A stretch of 5,906 bases of DNA from an uncultured Opitutaceae bacterium (GTDB lineage: Bacteria > Verrucomicrobiota > Verrucomicrobiae > Opitutales > Opitutaceae): contig CAMLSH010000258.1 of assembly GCA_946482625.1 (NCBI GenBank), forward strand, positions 1 to 5,906. The letters are read 5' to 3'. The notes beneath the pieces were generated by a model. The model saw only the letters and a program-made list of their open reading frames with translations, was not told the DNA's origin and searched no databases. This document shows positions 1 through 5,906 of the stretch, piece after piece. Numbering within the stretch: position 1 is the stretch's first letter; each line of letters starts with the position of its first letter. The translations under genes were made by a program, and so were the position numbers.

Positions 1-337
1 TGCCCTGGCGATTGAGCGTGGTCGGATCATGGACGACCCAAAATAAATTCAGCAACCGCTCCAGCGTTACCTCGGCGGGATCGTACTCGATGCGGATCAC
101 CTCGGCGTGGCCGGTCTCGCCGGCGCAGATTTCTTTGTACGAAGGATTCTTCGTGCGGCCGCCGGTGTAACCGCTCACGACCGCTTTCACTCCGGGCACC
201 AGCTCATAGGCGCCTTCGGTACACCAGAAACAGCCGCCTCCAAGGACAAGCGTTTCGGTTTTCGTTTCAGGAGCGGCGGACGAAGTCATGGGTAAAAAAA
301 GCGCGCAAAAGAATGCTGTGAAGGCGGTGAGTTTCAT
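1..337 (-). CDS. msrA: Peptide-methionine (S)-S-oxide reductase MsrA, exported, 3'-truncated by window edge
   Basis: The enzyme reduces the S-epimer of methionine sulfoxide in proteins and free methionine back to methionine. The visible 112 residues carry the family signature: GGGCFWCTE at residues 33-41 with the nucleophilic Cys36 (codon 230-232), SGYTGG at 55-60, NPSYKEICAGETGHAEV at 64-80, and FWVVHDPTTLNRQG at 99-112. The last stretch normally continues 'ND', and the single leftover base fits Asn. About 60-100 residues are missing at the C-terminus. Residues 1-22 look like a Sec signal peptide: Lys2, then a hydrophobic core TAFTAFFCALFLP, then S-A-A before Pro23 as a signal peptidase I site. 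An envelope location is therefore inferred; Cys11 does not sit in a convincing lipobox. The ATG at 335-337 is the only start available, because an in-frame stop lies upstream at 374-376. No clear Shine-Dalgarno sequence precedes it. It is transcribed divergently from the membrane-protein gene. Family assignment is certain; the export prediction is probable. Confidence 0.96.
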   Translation of the reverse strand, partial: MKLTAFTAFFCALFLPMTSSAAPETKTETLVLGGGCFWCTEGAYELVPGVKAVVSGYTGGRTKNPSYKEICAGETGHAEVIRIEYDPAEVTLERLLNLFWVVHDPTTLNRQG

Positions 338-511
338 CGGAGCGACCGGAAGTTTAAGGAGAACGGGACAAAGTCAAAAAAACGGATCTGCTCGGGCGGA
401 CGAGGAGCGTTTGTGCCCATGCCATTCGGATAAACGCATCAGGACGGTCGAAGTACACCGAGGTATGAGGCGGCAGGCTTGTCATTTATTCCCGGCGGCG
501 CATCCGTTCTT

Positions 512-535
512 GAGACCGGCCGGGCGGCTGGTCTC
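512..535. repeat. Strong GC-rich hairpin in the divergent intergenic region
   Basis: The arms GAGACCGGCC (512-521) and GGCTGGTCTC (526-535) pair over 10 bp with one G-T mismatch (a G-U wobble in RNA), leaving a four-base GGGC loop. No T-tract follows on either strand, so it is not a standard intrinsic terminator. It lies just 5' of the ATG chosen for the downstream membrane protein, within what would be the extra N-terminus if the TTG at 479 were used. It could be a dispersed REP-like element, an mRNA structure in the leader, or a protein-binding palindrome. The sequence alone does not decide. Confidence 0.55.
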
Positions 536-544
536 CCGCCCTCC

Positions 545-922
545 ATGCCTCCGCTTTCGCCGATCTTCTATTTCGCGCCGCTCTGGCTCCTGTTCGAACT
601 GGGGCAGCTCGTGATCGGCGAGCGATATCTCGGCATCAAACAAATCGAGCGTGGCATCGATCCGAGGGAACGCGGGCCCGGCGAATGGGTGGCTTTTTTT
701 TGGAGCGCCGGACTGCTGCTCTATTGGGTGTGGATGGGCCTGATGCTCACACAGCCGGTCGGCCGTCCGCAGGTGATGGCGATGATAGGGATGAGCGTGC
801 TGGGCTTCTCCATACGGAGCGTCTGCGGACTCAAATGGGTGCTGGTCACGCTAACATTCGAAGGCGCGATCCGGATCGGGATGTTGTTATCTTTGGGAAT
901 GGCTGTCTGGCGGCGGCTTTGA
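545..922 (+). CDS. Small four-helix integral membrane protein, function unknown
   Basis: I do not recognise a family. Read from the ATG at 545 the product has 125 residues with about four hydrophobic segments: residues 6-25 (IFYFAPLWLLFELGQLVIG), 48-69 (Trp-rich, WVAFFWSAGLLLYWVWMGLML), 76-90, and 97-121. The loop between helices 1 and 2 is charged (GERYLGIKQIERGIDPRERGPGEW). The protein ends WRRL, which suggests a cytoplasmic C-terminus. The frame is also open from a TTG at 479, which has a GAGG eight bases upstream. I prefer the ATG because the extra 22 residues are low in hydrophobic character and are encoded across a strong hairpin (512-535); the ATG itself has no good ribosome binding site, so the start is uncertain. 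The amidase gene follows after 24 nt on the same strand, so the two probably form an operon and the protein may act at the cell envelope. That role is inferred from position only. Confidence 0.72.
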   Translation: MPPLSPIFYFAPLWLLFELGQLVIGERYLGIKQIERGIDPRERGPGEWVAFFWSAGLLLYWVWMGLMLTQPVGRPQVMAMIGMSVLGFSIRSVCGLKWVLVTLTFEGAIRIGMLLSLGMAVWRRL

Positions 923-946
923 AGAAGCGGACGGCCCGACGATGCC

Positions 947-1420
947 ATGACGACGTTTCCCGAGATCGAACGGCTCTCACCCAATGTTTCCTCCGCGCCC
1001 GCCCACGAACAGCTCGGCGTGGTTTTTCACCACAGCGTGAAATCGTTTGAGGACACGATCGCGTTCATGCTCAACCCGGCGAGCGAAGTCAGCTATCATG
1101 CCTTGATCGCACCCGACGGTGTACGCTGCACGCTGGTCCGCGACGACTGCATCGCCTGGCACGCGGGCGCATCCGTTTTCCGGGGACGCAATCGTTGCAA
1201 CGATTTCCTCCTCGGGCTGGCATTTGCGGGCGACACGTACGCCGCGCCCTTGACGTTTGCACAGCTGGATTCGGCGCGCGAATGGCTGGCAGCGCGATGG
1301 AAACCGCGGCGTTGGTCAACCGAGTGGATGACCGATCACCGCCAGATTTCCCCCGGACGAAAGGACGATTTGAACCCAACAGAATGGGCCCGCCTTCACG
1401 CGATGCTGGAGAGCCTTTGA
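947..1420 (+). CDS. N-acetylmuramoyl-L-alanine amidase, Amidase_2/AmpD-like, with altered active site
   Basis: Members of this zinc amidase family cut the bond between N-acetylmuramic acid and L-alanine in peptidoglycan or in anhydro-muropeptides. The 157 residues align along their length with AmpD. GVVFHHS at 24-30 holds zinc ligand His28; VSYHALIAPDG is at 48-58; AWHAG at 70-74; RGRNRCNDF at 79-87, close to AmpD's 'QGRERCNDF'; and TDHRQISPGRKDDLNP at 129-144 supplies His131, Lys139 and Asp141, matching AmpD His154, Lys162 and Asp164. The stretch equal to AmpD 'GIELEG' reads GLAFAG, so the catalytic Glu116 is Ala92; Tyr50 sits where T7 lysozyme has its catalytic Tyr46. There is no signal peptide or membrane segment, which suggests a cytoplasmic recycling role as for AmpD; a lysis-type amidase is an alternative. 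It is slightly shorter than AmpD (about 185 aa). It lies 24 nt after the membrane-protein gene. The ATG at 947 gives full domain coverage; the upstream Shine-Dalgarno is weak. Confidence 0.92.
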   Translation: MTTFPEIERLSPNVSSAPAHEQLGVVFHHSVKSFEDTIAFMLNPASEVSYHALIAPDGVRCTLVRDDCIAWHAGASVFRGRNRCNDFLLGLAFAGDTYAAPLTFAQLDSAREWLAARWKPRRWSTEWMTDHRQISPGRKDDLNPTEWARLHAMLESL

Positions 1421-1431
1421 GGGTAGATAAA

Positions 1432-1459
1432 AAAGGCGCGTCCCGGAGGACGCGCCTTT
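1432..1459. terminator. Bidirectional intrinsic terminator between convergent genes
   Basis: A perfect 12-bp stem is formed by AAAGGCGCGTCC (1432-1443) and GGACGCGCCTTT (1448-1459) around a CGGA loop. Read on the minus strand the stem runs into six T residues (complement of A1429-A1434), a good terminator for the giant gene that ends at 1498. Read on the plus strand only TTT follows, which is weaker but probably serves the amidase gene ending at 1420. Confidence 0.85.
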
Positions 1460-1497
1460 GAAGCGATGAAGGCGTTAATCGCGAGTAAGCGAGCGCG

Positions 1498-4400
1498 TTA
1501 CGGCAGCGTCGCTTCGAGGCGGAGGAACTGCTTCGGCTGCACGGCGTACGAGACGGCCGAGCGCACCGTGACGAGTTCGGTGCCGTCACCTTGATCGACC
1601 GCCGAAATCTCCACCGCGCCGAGCGTGTTCGAGAAATCGAGGTCGGTGTTCACGCGAACCTCGAGACCGACGTCGCCGCGCGCGATGCGGCGGGCGAAAC
1701 GCAATGCTGGATAATCCGCACCGCCGTCAGCCACGGTGATAAGCGTCACGTTTTCCACACCACCGAGAAGCGGGTCCTGGCCGAGGATGAATTCGAGCAG
1801 ATTGCTCTGACCGTCGCCATCGGCGTCAGCCGAGGGGCTGTCGAGTCCGCCGGGGAACGCGTAGCCGGCGGCCCAGGCGTTGTAAGCGATGTGACCGGAG
1901 CCGTCGCTGGTCACGAGGAACTGGAGGGATCCCGCATCGACGACGAACTGGCCCTTCGCGTAACCGAGTCCGGTTGCCGTAAAGTCCGTCGCGGCGAAGT
2001 CGGTCGCACCGAAGGTCGCGAGCGTGTAGCTGGCGCCGATCGAGAGCATACCATCGGGGTTGAAGGCGAAGGCGTAGACTCCGCCGGTGCCCTTGGTCAG
2101 CGCGCCGGCGATGGCCAGCTGGTCGGCGGAAGCGCCGAGGTCGTACACCAGCGTGCCGCCGCCGTTCCAGGCGAGCGAGGCGGCGGCAAGCGTACCCGCG
2201 CCTCCGATACCGGGCGAAACGGAGCCGCTGGCATTGAGGACAACGTCCTTGTTGACCGTGCCGGTGCCGGCGAGCGTACCCGCGTCGATATTGACCGCAC
2301 CGCCCGCAGCGAGCGATCCGGTGATCGCGAGCGTGCCCTGCTCGATTGTGACGTCGCCGGTGAAGGTGTTCGCCGCACCGAGCGTCAGGGTGCCCGCACC
2401 GGTCTTGCGGAAGCCACCGGGGCCGCCGGTGGCGACCTGACCGGGCTTCTGGAGATTCGGGGCCGGCATGGTGCCGGACCAGTCGTTGAGCACACCGTTG
2501 AGTGTGATGTCGCGGGCGTTGCCGGCTTCGTCGGCGGCGTGGATGGCGGCGGTGCCAGTCGCGACGAACGACATCGGCACCGAGCTGCTCCATGAATCCT
2601 TCGCGCCGAGTACGCCCGAGTAGAGGTTGATGTACGTCGAGAACGATCCGTTCTTCACCAACCCGCCCGAACCGAGGTAGAGCGAGCCGCCTTCAAGCGA
2701 GATGAGGCCGTAGGCGGAGGTGACGACGGTGGCGTCGTAGCCGAGCGTGAGTTTTTCGAGGGTGGAAACTCCGCCGAACAGATAGAGCGCGGTAACGTTG
2801 TTGGCGTTGCTGCCGTTCTTGCGGCTCATCACGAGGCCGTGGGTCGTATCGAGGACGTTGAGACGGCCGCCGAGCACGCGCATGCGTGCACCGCGACCGC
2901 CGGTCGCCTGCCAGCCCATGATGGCCGGGCCGGTGATGTTGACCTCGCCGCCTTCGATCGAGGCGTGGCCCCAGGAGTTGCCGCTCGCGAGTGAGAAGGT
3001 GCCGAGGTTCGTCGTGCCGCCCTGCGAGATGAAGCCAAACTGGAAGACGCTGCTGACGTTGGTGAGGGTGATGTCGCCGCTGTTGCTGCGCGGGATGAGG
3101 AGTTCGGTGGCGGTGAGCGTGCCGCCGGTGACTTTGACGAGGCCCTGCGCGTCGCCGGTGTTGGTGATGCGCTGGAAGCTCGCGGTGCCGTCACTCACGT
3201 AGACGCCGGAGAAGCCGCCGTTGGTGATCGTGGTGGTTCCGGTGGCGGTGAATGAGCCGCCGGACACATGGAACTGCGAACTGTTGCCGACCGCGACAGT
3301 GGTGTTGGTCATGCTGGCGCCGGTGCCGACTTTGAATACGCCCTGAGTGACGGCGAGCGCACCCGTGACGGAGGCGGGCTGCGTGATCACCGCGGTGCCC
3401 CAGCCGGTTTTGGTGAGTCCGGCGGCGCTCGTCACAGGCAGATCGAGGATCGCGGGAACGAGCTGGCCCGAGGTGGCGAGTTGGGGATTGGTGACGCCGG
3501 TTTCGCCGGAGTGGTTGACCTGGATGGTGGGCGTGCCGGGTGTCTCAAACGTGATGCCGTTGGCTGCGTTGCCGTTGTTGGTGACCTTCCAGTTGCCCGG
3601 AGAAGCGAAGTCGGCATCGGCGAACACGAGGCGGCCGAGCGTGCGAGGGGAATCGAGTTCGACCACGACTTCGCCATCGATATCGCGCGTCGCGAAATCG
3701 GCGGTGGCGCCGCTGCCGCTGGCGATTTCGCCAGCTTCCCAATTGCCCGCATCGCTCCACGCACCGGCCTCAGTGCTGGTCCACACACCGCTGCCGGGCA
3801 GGCGAAGGGTGTAGGACTGGCCGCCGCTGAAGGAGCTGTTGGTCGTGTTACCCGCGAGATCGGTGATGGTGGCGCTCGCCGGCCGGTCGAGGCGGATGGT
3901 GCCATCGCCGCTGACGCCGGTGACAGTGACATCGTACACGCTCGGCGTGATCTGCGTGACCGACGAAATCGCGCCGGTGATGGACGCGGGCGTCTTGGTG
4001 AGGCTGAAGTCGGCGACATCAACGTTGATGACGGGCTCGTTCATGGTGACGCGGAAAACGAGCGTGCTGGCCGAGGTGGCGCTGGTCGCGGGATTGTAGC
4101 GAACGAGCGAAGGAATAGTCGGCCGCGCAGTATCGACGGTGACGACAAAGGGGCTTGAGGCCGGGCTCGAGCTGCCGCCTGTCGAAGCGGTGGCGGTGAA
4201 GGTGTGCTGGCCGTTGGCGAGGGTGGTCGCCGTGTAGTTGAAAACCCAATCCCCCGCGGCGTCGGCCGTGGCGGAACCAATCACGCCCACGCCGGAGCGG
4301 GAGATCGCCACCGTCGCACTCGCGGGCGCGACGCCATTGAGCGTGAGCGTGGTGTCGTTGGTGATCTGGTCGGTGCCGGAGACTCCGGAGTCGGTGGAGA

Positions 4401-5906
4401 TGCCGATGAAGACTGGCGAGGCGAGACCGGTATCGACCACGTAGTCGAAAGAATCGGTGCCGGAGTTGCCGGCGACATCAGTCGCGGCGGCGGTGAAACT
4501 GTAGATCCCGGCCGCAAGCGGAGCGCCGGTGTAGGCGGCGGTCCAGTTACCGAAACCGTCGGCGGTGGCTGTGCCCACCGGGCCGGTGCCGACGAGGGTG
4601 ACGACGATCTGGACAAAGGGCTCGGAAGTGCCGTTGAAGGCGTACGAGGGATTCGCGACGAGACTTGTGATCGCGGGAGCGGCGGCGGGTGTCGTGTCGA
4701 TCTGCACGGCGAAGGCGCGGGACGGAGGCGAGTATTTGCCGCCACCCAGATCGGCCGTGGCTACGAACGCGTAGTGACGGTCGGCCAGCGCGGTGCCGGT
4801 GTAATCGTAAGTCCAGTTGCCCGAGGCGTCGGCGACGGTGGTGCCGAGCGTGCCGATGTCCACTCGCGAGATCACGATGGTCCGGTTGGGCGCCGAGGTG
4901 CCGTGGAGGCTGATGGTGGTGTCGGACGTGACGCCGTCAGTGGCGGAGACACCGGTGTCCGTCACGATGGCTTCGATACGCGCGCCGGGGATGCCGGAAT
5001 AGGCCAGCGCGTTGAGATAGTTTTCGAGGTTGGTATAGCCGTCGCCGTTGAGGTCGCCGTTGTTATCGGCCACGACGGGATCGGTACCCGCGGCTGATTC
5101 CCACCAGTCGGGCATGCCGTCGGAGTCGGTGTCTTTCGGGGTAAAACCGCCTTGGAGAGTTCCGATGCCGCCAGCTTCGGCTTCGCTGAAAATGTGGGAG
5201 CCGGCGATGCCGTGCGAGGCGAGTTCGTTGAAGACGTAGGTGTCGGCCGGGTCGCGAAAGAGCGAGGCACCGGCGTTGGCGACAACGTGGTCGTAGGCCT
5301 CCTGTGCCGTGAGCAGGGTCGCGACTTCCGGGTACGGATACCGCGTCGGGACCGGCACGACGGGAGACTGGTCGAGCGGATGGACCGGCAGGCCGTCGAG
5401 CACGCCGTCGCGATCGAAGTCCTCAAGATTGCCGTCGGCGTAGACGTTGAAGTTGAGGTTGCCGCGGATGAAGGACGGCGTGGTGCCGGTGTTGGGTCCG
5501 GCGATGAAATAGTTGCTGACGATGTTCGTGTAGGACGCGCCGGCGGAGTCGCCGAGGATGTAGCCGCCGCCGGAACCCCAGTTGTACACGACGTTATTGG
5601 TGAACTCGTGGACACCTTTGACCTTCGGGTTGCGCATCCAGTTGTCCGCATAGAAGGAGCGGAAAACGCTGACGCCACCGTCGGTCTGCATGAGGCCGCC
5701 GGCCGAGTGGATCATGAGGCCCTGGGCGACGACGCAGTCCTGCAACGTGATGTTGCTGGGCGAGCCGCTGACGGAGAACGTCTCGTCGCGTCCCCAGGAG
5801 GCCGATACGTGGTCGAAGATCATGCTGTCGCCCGAGGCGATGCCGACGGCGTCGGTGCCGCTGTCGCCGTTGATGCCCTGGCGGAAGCGGATGTAGCGGC
5901 AGATGG
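1498..5906 (-). CDS. Giant modular secreted protein: pectate-lyase-like domain, Ig-like repeats, autotransporter-type beta-helix; 5'-truncated
   Basis: The frame is open from the window edge to the TAA at 1498-1500, giving 1,468 complete visible residues (numbered from the first full codon). The Met encoded at 5821-5823 is internal: the 27 residues before it (RYIRFRQGINGDSGTDAVGI) are clear lyase sequence. Signal peptide and domain start lie outside the window. Order: pectate-lyase (PL1-like) beta-helix, about 1-255, with DHVSASWGRDETFSV at 31-45, MRNPKVKG at 90-97 and NNVVYNWG at 103-110; a DFDRDGVLDG segment at 162-171; a calcium-binding TSP3/dockerin-like linker at 256-300 (DTDSDGMPDWWE, NGDLNGDGYTN); three related Ig-like domains at about 311-592; a fourth, different Ig-like domain (593-703); a beta-strand-rich passenger (704-1335) with repeats at 832-860 and 1167-1196 (KTGAGTLTLGAANTFTG); then DADGDGQSNLLEF and a tail ending FLRLEATLP. 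In the PL1 family Arg91 would match the catalytic Arg. Probable role: extracellular, calcium-dependent cleavage of pectin-like polyuronides by beta-elimination. No beta-barrel, LPXTG or PEP-CTERM is seen. A terminator follows at 1432-1459. Confidence 0.9.
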   Translation of the reverse strand, partial: ICRYIRFRQGINGDSGTDAVGIASGDSMIFDHVSASWGRDETFSVSGSPSNITLQDCVVAQGLMIHSAGGLMQTDGGVSVFRSFYADNWMRNPKVKGVHEFTNNVVYNWGSGGGYILGDSAGASYTNIVSNYFIAGPNTGTTPSFIRGNLNFNVYADGNLEDFDRDGVLDGLPVHPLDQSPVVPVPTRYPYPEVATLLTAQEAYDHVVANAGASLFRDPADTYVFNELASHGIAGSHIFSEAEAGGIGTLQGGFTPKDTDSDGMPDWWESAAGTDPVVADNNGDLNGDGYTNLENYLNALAYSGIPGARIEAIVTDTGVSATDGVTSDTTISLHGTSAPNRTIVISRVDIGTLGTTVADASGNWTYDYTGTALADRHYAFVATADLGGGKYSPPSRAFAVQIDTTPAAAPAITSLVANPSYAFNGTSEPFVQIVVTLVGTGPVGTATADGFGNWTAAYTGAPLAAGIYSFTAAATDVAGNSGTDSFDYVVDTGLASPVFIGISTDSGVSGTDQITNDTTLTLNGVAPASATVAISRSGVGVIGSATADAAGDWVFNYTATTLANGQHTFTATASTGGSSSPASSPFVVTVDTARPTIPSLVRYNPATSATSASTLVFRVTMNEPVINVDVADFSLTKTPASITGAISSVTQITPSVYDVTVTGVSGDGTIRLDRPASATITDLAGNTTNSSFSGGQSYTLRLPGSGVWTSTEAGAWSDAGNWEAGEIASGSGATADFATRDIDGEVVVELDSPRTLGRLVFADADFASPGNWKVTNNGNAANGITFETPGTPTIQVNHSGETGVTNPQLATSGQLVPAILDLPVTSAAGLTKTGWGTAVITQPASVTGALAVTQGVFKVGTGASMTNTTVAVGNSSQFHVSGGSFTATGTTTITNGGFSGVYVSDGTASFQRITNTGDAQGLVKVTGGTLTATELLIPRSNSGDITLTNVSSVFQFGFISQGGTTNLGTFSLASGNSWGHASIEGGEVNITGPAIMGWQATGGRGARMRVLGGRLNVLDTTHGLVMSRKNGSNANNVTALYLFGGVSTLEKLTLGYDATVVTSAYGLISLEGGSLYLGSGGLVKNGSFSTYINLYSGVLGAKDSWSSSVPMSFVATGTAAIHAADEAGNARDITLNGVLNDWSGTMPAPNLQKPGQVATGGPGGFRKTGAGTLTLGAANTFTGDVTIEQGTLAITGSLAAGGAVNIDAGTLAGTGTVNKDVVLNASGSVSPGIGGAGTLAAASLAWNGGGTLVYDLGASADQLAIAGALTKGTGGVYAFAFNPDGMLSIGASYTLATFGATDFAATDFTATGLGYAKGQFVVDAGSLQFLVTSDGSGHIAYNAWAAGYAFPGGLDSPSADADGDGQSNLLEFILGQDPLLGGVENVTLITVADGGADYPALRFARRIARGDVGLEVRVNTDLDFSNTLGAVEISAVDQGDGTELVTVRSAVSYAVQPKQFLRLEATLP
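4129..4974 (-). repeat. Three tandem bacterial Ig-like domains within the giant lyase gene
   Basis: Protein-level tandem repeat at residues about 311-405, 406-492 and 493-592. Each has a core of the type 'TADxxGNWxxxYTGxxLAxGxYxFxATA' followed by a 'VDT' linker, as in bacterial Ig-like domains of large adhesins. Copies 1 and 3 share a leader (TDTGVSATDGVTSDTT and STDSGVSGTDQITNDTT) and an AISR or VISR strand that copy 2 lacks. The copies are diverged at the DNA level. They probably act as a rigid spacer between the lyase head and the C-terminal beta-helix. Confidence 0.75.

Noticed and set aside
351..377. Possible msrA promoter on the minus strand: TTGACT (372-377) and TAAACT (351-356)
   Set aside because: The spacer is only 15 bp, the -10 matches four of six positions, and it would leave a very short leader; too weak to annotate.
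288..614. Plus-strand open frame overlapping the msrA start and the intergenic region
   Set aside because: It is antisense to the msrA signal peptide, Arg/Ser-rich, without domains, and overlaps the start of the better-supported membrane-protein gene in another frame.
685..1050. Plus-strand open frame across the membrane-protein/amidase junction
   Set aside because: It overlaps two well-supported genes in another frame and its product is a low-complexity Arg/Asp/Gly-rich sequence.
1501..1600. Search for PEP-CTERM, LPXTG or a C-terminal beta-barrel on the giant protein
   Set aside because: The last residues have no VPEP or LPXTG motif, no hydrophobic helix with a basic tail, and there is not enough sequence after the passenger for an autotransporter barrel.
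1591..2595. Long plus-strand open frame of 334 codons opposite the giant gene
   Set aside because: It lies wholly antisense to a strongly supported coding sequence, its product is an Arg/Gly/Ala/Glu-rich mix with no domain, and such frames are expected opposite GC-rich repetitive genes. The frames at 3268-4158 and 4204-5097 on the plus strand are rejected for the same reason.
5821..5823. ATG as the start of the giant gene
   Set aside because: The frame continues open to the window edge and the upstream residues are conserved lyase sequence, so this Met is internal.
1..5906. tRNA, rRNA, CRISPR array, insertion sequence or prophage genes
   Set aside because: No direct-repeat/spacer pattern, transposase motif or recognisable structural RNA was seen; the repeats present are protein-level domain repeats.

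Overview
This is a GC-rich bacterial window with four protein-coding genes, two of them cut by the window edges. The gene content points to a Gram-negative bacterium of the Verrucomicrobiota, most likely near the Opitutaceae. The basis is the long secreted protein on the minus strand: a pectate-lyase-like beta-helix, DxDxDG calcium-binding segments, bacterial Ig-like domains, autotransporter-associated beta-strand repeats, and a C-terminal tail of the type 'DADGDGQSNLLEF ... FLRLEATLP'. That combination is familiar from verrucomicrobial secretomes. The assignment is inferred from protein style; no rRNA or other marker gene is present.

Layout. Positions 1-337 (minus strand, 3' end outside the window) hold an exported peptide-methionine (S)-S-oxide reductase, MsrA. 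Positions 338-544 are a divergent intergenic region containing a strong GC-rich hairpin (512-535). Positions 545-922 (plus) encode a small four-helix membrane protein of unknown function. After a 24-nt gap, 947-1420 (plus) encodes an Amidase_2/AmpD-type N-acetylmuramoyl-L-alanine amidase; the two are probably co-transcribed. A perfect 12-bp stem-loop at 1432-1459 sits between this gene and the convergent giant gene and probably terminates transcription from both sides. Positions 1498-5906 (minus, 5' end outside the window) are a single open frame of 1,468 visible residues.

How the parts may work together. The giant protein is probably an exported pectin or uronan lyase carried on a long beta-rich stalk, so it fits polysaccharide degradation. 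MsrA (repair of oxidised methionine outside the cytoplasm) and the amidase (peptidoglycan cleavage or recycling) are envelope-related housekeeping functions with no evident functional link to the lyase. 

The two points most worth a second look are the modular architecture of the giant protein, which has an autotransporter-like passenger but no beta-barrel, and the amidase active site. The amidase keeps the zinc ligands and the lysine but has Ala where AmpD has its catalytic Glu, and Tyr where T7 lysozyme has its catalytic Tyr.
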